Shown here piece after piece: positions 24,929-28,386 of a stretch of 28,386 bases of DNA (within the stretch, counting starts at the first letter, position 1; each line of letters starts with the position of its first letter). Source of the DNA: Myxococcales bacterium (lineage in GTDB: Bacteria; Myxococcota_A; UBA9160; SMWR01); contig JACZVU010000014.1 in assembly GCA_022572485.1 (NCBI GenBank), forward strand, positions 1-28,386, read 5' to 3'. The translations under genes were made by a program, and so were the position numbers. The notes below the pieces were generated by a model. That model worked only from the letters and a program-made list of their open reading frames with translations, searched no databases and was not told the DNA's origin.

Positions 24929-27799
24929 CTAACTCGGCTTTCGCGGCTTTCGCGCCACCACCTTCCGGCTTCCGATTCGACCCATGGGGCTCAACCCCAC
25001 CGTGAGCGCCTCGTCGACCAGCGCGCGTTGCTCGCGCTCATGGTACGCGGCGATGCCCGTCGCCGGAGACGCCGCGGCCGGTCGCCCCGCATAACGAAGG
25101 ACCGGATGCGAGAATCCCATCTCGGCCACCACTTCCTCGATGAATTCGGAGACAAACGTCCACGCCCCCATATTGCGCGGCTCTTCCTGACACCACACGA
25201 GGTGGCAGTGTCGATAGGGGGCGAGCAGATTGCTCAGTGCATCACTCGGAAATGGATAGAGCTGTTCGAGGCGCAGAAAATGAACGTCGGTGATCCCTCG
25301 CCGCTTTCGCTCTTCGAGCAGGTCGTAGTAGACCTTTCCGCTACACATCACAACCTGACGCGCGCCATCGGGCTCGCTCATCGACTCGTCGCAGTAGAGA
25401 ACGCGGTGGAAGTGGCTCTCGACCGCAAGATCCGACAGTTTCGAAACCACCTTTTTGTGTCGAAGCAGGGATTTCGGCGCCATGACGATCAGCGGTTTTC
25501 GAAAGGACCGGTGAAGCTGTCGGCGCAGGACGTGAAAATAGTTGGCGGGCGTCGTGCAGTTGACGACCTGGAGGTTGTCCTCCGCACAGCACTGGAGGAA
25601 TCTCTCGAGGCGCGCCGAAGAATGCTCGGGGCCCTGCCCCTCATAGCCGTGGGGGAGCAGGAGCACCAGCCCGGACATTCGCAACCACTTCGACTCACCA
25701 GCGGCGATGAATTGATCGATGACGACCTGTGCGCCGTTCGCAAAATCTCCGAATTGCGCTTCCCATAGAACGAGGGCGCCGGGCTGGGCCATCGCGTAGC
25801 CGTATTCATAGCCCAACACTCCGTACTCGCTCAGCGAGCTGTCGATGATCTCGATCATCTCCTGACGTTCGCGGATGTGGTTGAGCGGGACATAGCGCTC
25901 TTCGGTCTGTTGATCGATCCACGAAGCGTGGCGATGTGAGAACGTGCCACGATTGCAATCTTCCCCGGAGAGGCGCACCCGGTGCCCCTCGATCAGCAGC
26001 GATCCGAAAGCCAGCGCCTCTGCAGTACCCCAATCGATTCCCTCGCCCGATTTCAACATCTCCCGCTTGCCGCGAAGTTGCCGCAGGATCTTTCGGTTCA
26101 CGTCGAGAGTATCGGGCACGCGAGTGAGCGCCTCGCCGATTTCGCGCAACGTTTCGATGCGCACTTCGGTATGGCCCCGATGCGCATCGTAACCCCGCAC
26201 GGGCTCCAATCCCGACCAGCTTCCTTCCAGCCAATCGGCGGCGTCTGGTTGATAGCGATCCAGCGCGGCGAATTCTTTCTCACAGCGCTCTAGGTATCTT
26301 GCGATCGACACATCCGCTTCCTCGCGCGTGATAGCACCCTCGCTGATGAGCTTTTCCGCATAGATCGCGCGGGTCGTCGGGTGTTCGGCGATCTTCTGAT
26401 ACATGATGGGTTGGGTGAAGGCCGGCTCATCGCTCTCGTTGTGACCGTGGCGCCGATAACAAAAGAGATCGATGACCACGTCCTTCTCGAACGCCTGGCG
26501 GTATTCGACCGCGAGTTCGGCTGCCGCCACGACGGCCTCTGGATCGTCTCCGTTGACGTGGAGGATCGGAGCTTGATTGGCTTTCGCGACATCAGAGCAG
26601 TAGGGCCCGGTCCGCGCTGCAACGGGGCTCGTCGTGAATCCGATTTGATTGTTGATGATCAGATGAATCGTTCCGCCCGTTCGGTAGCCCTCGAGATCAC
26701 AGAATTCGAGGGTCTCGGACACGAGACCCTGGCCCGCGAATGCCGCATCTCCGTGCAACAAGATCCCCATGCAGCGCTTGCGCTCCCGATCCTGCAGCAG
26801 GTCTTGCTTGGCTCGAACCTTGCCGACCACGACGGGATTGACGGCCTCGAGGTGCGACGGGTTGGGAGTCAACGAGAGGTGTACGCGTTTTCCCTCAATC
26901 TCGCGGTCACTCGAAGTACCCAGGTGATACTTGACGTCCCCGGATCCTCCGATCTCGTCGGGTCTCGATACGATTCCCTGAAATTCGGCGAAGATCGTTT
27001 GAAGCGGTTTGTTCATGATGTTGGCGAGCACGTTGAGTCGCCCACGGTGAGACATTCCGATCACCACGTCTTCAACTCCAAGCCGTACTCCGCAGCGAAG
27101 GATCTCTTCCATCGCGGGGATCGCTGACTCCCCCCCTTCGAGACCGAAACGTTTGGTAGCAGCGAATTTCCGAGCGAGAAATTTTTCGAATGTCTCGGCA
27201 GCGGTCAGGGATTCGAGAATGGCCAGGCGCCGGTCTCTCCCGAAAGGCTCGCGATACGACGAGCCTTCCATGCGACTCATGATCCACCGCCTCTCGCGGG
27301 GGTTCTGGACGTGCAGGTATTCGATGCCGAGCGTTCCACAGTAGATCGCTCGTGCGGCGCGGACGATTTCAGGCAGGGTGGCGAACTCGAGACCGAGATG
27401 CCCATCGCAGAAGATCGGCCGATCGTAATCCGCATCTTCGAAACCATAAGAGTGTGGGTCGAGATCCGAATGCGGCGCGGCTTCCGCCAGCCCGAGCGGG
27501 TCGAGGTTCGCCTCGAGATGCCCGCGCAGACGAAAGGCGCGGATCAGCATCATCACCCGCATCGAATCCCGCGCAGCAGAGTGGCCGTCACGCGCTGCAG
27601 CGACCCCCTGCTTCGCGGGGGCACGCGTCGACGGCGCGGCGCGGACAGATCGGTCTTCGAGCCAAGCGCGGGCGCGCGCGTCGAGGCTCTCGAAGAGGTT
27701 GCGCCACGCGGGCGGCACGTTCTCGGAGCCAGCCGCAAAGCGACCGTAGAGCTGCGCCAGCTCCTCCGTGTTGCGATTTCCAGGTGCGCTGCTCGCCAT
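24929..27799 (-). CDS. sucA: 2-oxoglutarate dehydrogenase E1 component
   Basis: 956 aa thiamine-diphosphate enzyme that decarboxylates 2-oxoglutarate in the TCA cycle and passes succinyl to E2. The N-terminal E2-binding segment ([20 protein letters not shown]) is followed by [21 protein letters not shown], the active-site region [17 protein letters not shown], the diphosphate-binding motif GDAAFAGQG...[10 protein letters not shown], and a transketolase-like C-terminus with [19 protein letters not shown] and a family-typical end ([13 protein letters not shown]). I chose the ATG at 27799 for GGAGG four to five bases upstream; the frame is open to an ATG at 27847 but that lead is not family-like. 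First gene of sucA-sucB-lpd. Confidence 0.97.
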   Translation of the reverse strand: MASSAPGNRNTEELAQLYGRFAAGSENVPPAWRNLFESLDARARAWLEDRSVRAAPSTRAPAKQGVAAARDGHSAARDSMRVMMLIRAFRLRGHLEANLDPLGLAEAAPHSDLDPHSYGFEDADYDRPIFCDGHLGLEFATLPEIVRAARAIYCGTLGIEYLHVQNPRERRWIMSRMEGSSYREPFGRDRRLAILESLTAAETFEKFLARKFAATKRFGLEGGESAIPAMEEILRCGVRLGVEDVVIGMSHRGRLNVLANIMNKPLQTIFAEFQGIVSRPDEIGGSGDVKYHLGTSSDREIEGKRVHLSLTPNPSHLEAVNPVVVGKVRAKQDLLQDRERKRCMGILLHGDAAFAGQGLVSETLEFCDLEGYRTGGTIHLIINNQIGFTTSPVAARTGPYCSDVAKANQAPILHVNGDDPEAVVAAAELAVEYRQAFEKDVVIDLFCYRRHGHNESDEPAFTQPIMYQKIAEHPTTRAIYAEKLISEGAITREEADVSIARYLERCEKEFAALDRYQPDAADWLEGSWSGLEPVRGYDAHRGHTEVRIETLREIGEALTRVPDTLDVNRKILRQLRGKREMLKSGEGIDWGTAEALAFGSLLIEGHRVRLSGEDCNRGTFSHRHASWIDQQTEERYVPLNHIRERQEMIEIIDSSLSEYGVLGYEYGYAMAQPGALVLWEAQFGDFANGAQVVIDQFIAAGESKWLRMSGLVLLLPHGYEGQGPEHSSARLERFLQCCAEDNLQVVNCTTPANYFHVLRRQLHRSFRKPLIVMAPKSLLRHKKVVSKLSDLAVESHFHRVLYCDESMSEPDGARQVVMCSGKVYYDLLEERKRRGITDVHFLRLEQLYPFPSDALSNLLAPYRHCHLVWCQEEPRNMGAWTFVSEFIEEVVAEMGFSHPVLRYAGRPAAASPATGIAAYHEREQRALVDEALTVGLSPMGRIGSRKVVARKPRKPS

Positions 27800-27964
27800 T
27801 TGTCCTCCGGCTTCGCAGATTATTGGCGGGAACCCTGCCTCTTTCAAGCGGACGAAAACACTCAGCGGAGAGCGACGCTGCGAGCGGCCGCCAGGCTCTG
27901 CCCCGGGATCGAACCATCGAGGCAGCCTCTTTACCCGGGATTCGATTCTGCCGATGACTAGGGG

Positions 27965-28330
27965 ATGGTCCGTCTCGTCGCAATCCTGCTCTCATCGCTC
28001 TGGCTCTCGGGCTGCTTCATACTCGAGGAATTCCGAAAGGGCGACGCCCTCATCGAGCAACACTCTATAGGCTGGCGAGAAAAGAAGAAGAGCATGCGGG
28101 AAGCTGAGGAGGCAACCGCCAAAGCCGAGCTAGAGGTCCAGCGCCATCAGGCCCGAAACAGTGGACCGAGCGCCAAGGAGAAACTCTCCAATTGGTGGCA
28201 CGAGACCGTCGATGAGAAGCCCGTGCCAGCCGACCCGAACGACAAGCTCGTCAGCTGTACGCTCCAGGGCAAGCTGCAATTCATTCGGAAATCCGATTGC
28301 CAACTCCGGCAGGGTCGCATGCGGAACTGA
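27965..28330 (+). CDS. small predicted lipoprotein
   Basis: 121 aa. Signal peptide MVRLVAILLSSLWLSGC with lipobox LSGC (C17). A highly charged, probably coiled-coil stretch follows (about 32-65, REKKKSMREAEEATAKAELE), then a C-terminal part with two cysteines (VSCTLQGKLQFIRKSDC) that could form a disulfide in the periplasm. No family recognised. It is divergent from sucA with a 165-bp gap, and has no strong ribosome binding site. No further gene can be read before the right edge. Confidence 0.65.
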   Translation: MVRLVAILLSSLWLSGCFILEEFRKGDALIEQHSIGWREKKKSMREAEEATAKAELEVQRHQARNSGPSAKEKLSNWWHETVDEKPVPADPNDKLVSCTLQGKLQFIRKSDCQLRQGRMRN

Positions 28331-28386
28331 AGATCCCATCCGAATCGATCGACCGCACCCTCGAAGCCCAACCCCAGAGCCTGAAT

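Noticed and set aside
23620..25005. 461-codon open frame on the plus strand
   Set aside because: It is antisense to sucB, which has all catalytic motifs; the translation is low-complexity and unlike any family.
1..28386. CRISPR array, insertion sequence, prophage, tRNA or rRNA
   Set aside because: I found no regularly spaced repeats, transposase or integrase-like proteins, terminal inverted repeats flanking a gene, or conserved RNA gene sequence.

Overview
The window looks like chromosome from a GC-rich, diderm, respiring bacterium. Evidence for this is the RND efflux parts, several lipoboxes, an outer-membrane porin, an MCE lipid transporter and a complete 2-oxoglutarate dehydrogenase operon. 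The gene repertoire (TPR-fused sulfatase-like lipoprotein, zinc-ribbon plus SPFH-GYF pair, non-pyrrolysine MttB homologue) would suit a Myxococcota or former-Deltaproteobacteria lineage, but that placement is inference. I saw no phage, insertion sequence, CRISPR array, tRNA or rRNA.

Layout. 1-4291 (minus): a lipoprotein periplasmic adaptor and an RND pump in one operon, with a possible third gene cut by the left edge. 4400-8186 (plus): a DUF420-like membrane protein, an FAD-dependent amine/amino-acid oxidase-like enzyme, and a sulfatase-fold lipoprotein with TPRs. 8240-8647 (minus): a zinc-ribbon plus Tudor-like protein. 8964-10079 (plus): an unknown lipoprotein that converges on an acidic amino-acid symporter (10091-11362, minus); one palindrome contains both stop codons. 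11469-11987: a decayed glnE fragment. 12177-14208 (plus): a tightly coupled zinc-ribbon / SPFH-GYF gene pair. 14374-15986 (plus): an MttB-family methyltransferase whose N-terminus appears separated by a one-base frameshift; a palindromic operator candidate and a promoter candidate lie upstream. 16149-16550: a small lipoprotein. 16806-18305 (minus): an alginate-export-type porin. 18306-18624: a regulatory gap holding an intrinsic terminator with no gene before it. 18625-22067 (plus): a four-gene MCE/Mla-type lipid transporter (STAS-permease, ATPase, MCE protein, PqiC-like lipoprotein). 22104-27799 (minus): sucA-sucB-lpd. 27965-28330 (plus): a small lipoprotein.

Much of the window concerns the envelope: efflux, lipid trafficking and outer-membrane export. 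It is interspersed with central metabolism (2-oxoglutarate dehydrogenase) and uptake or turnover of amino acids and methylamines. The points most worth following are the frameshifted mttB with its palindromic control region, the glnE relic, the orphan terminator upstream of the mla-type operon, the zinc-ribbon/SPFH-GYF pair, and the sulfatase-fold protein with threonine at the nucleophile position.
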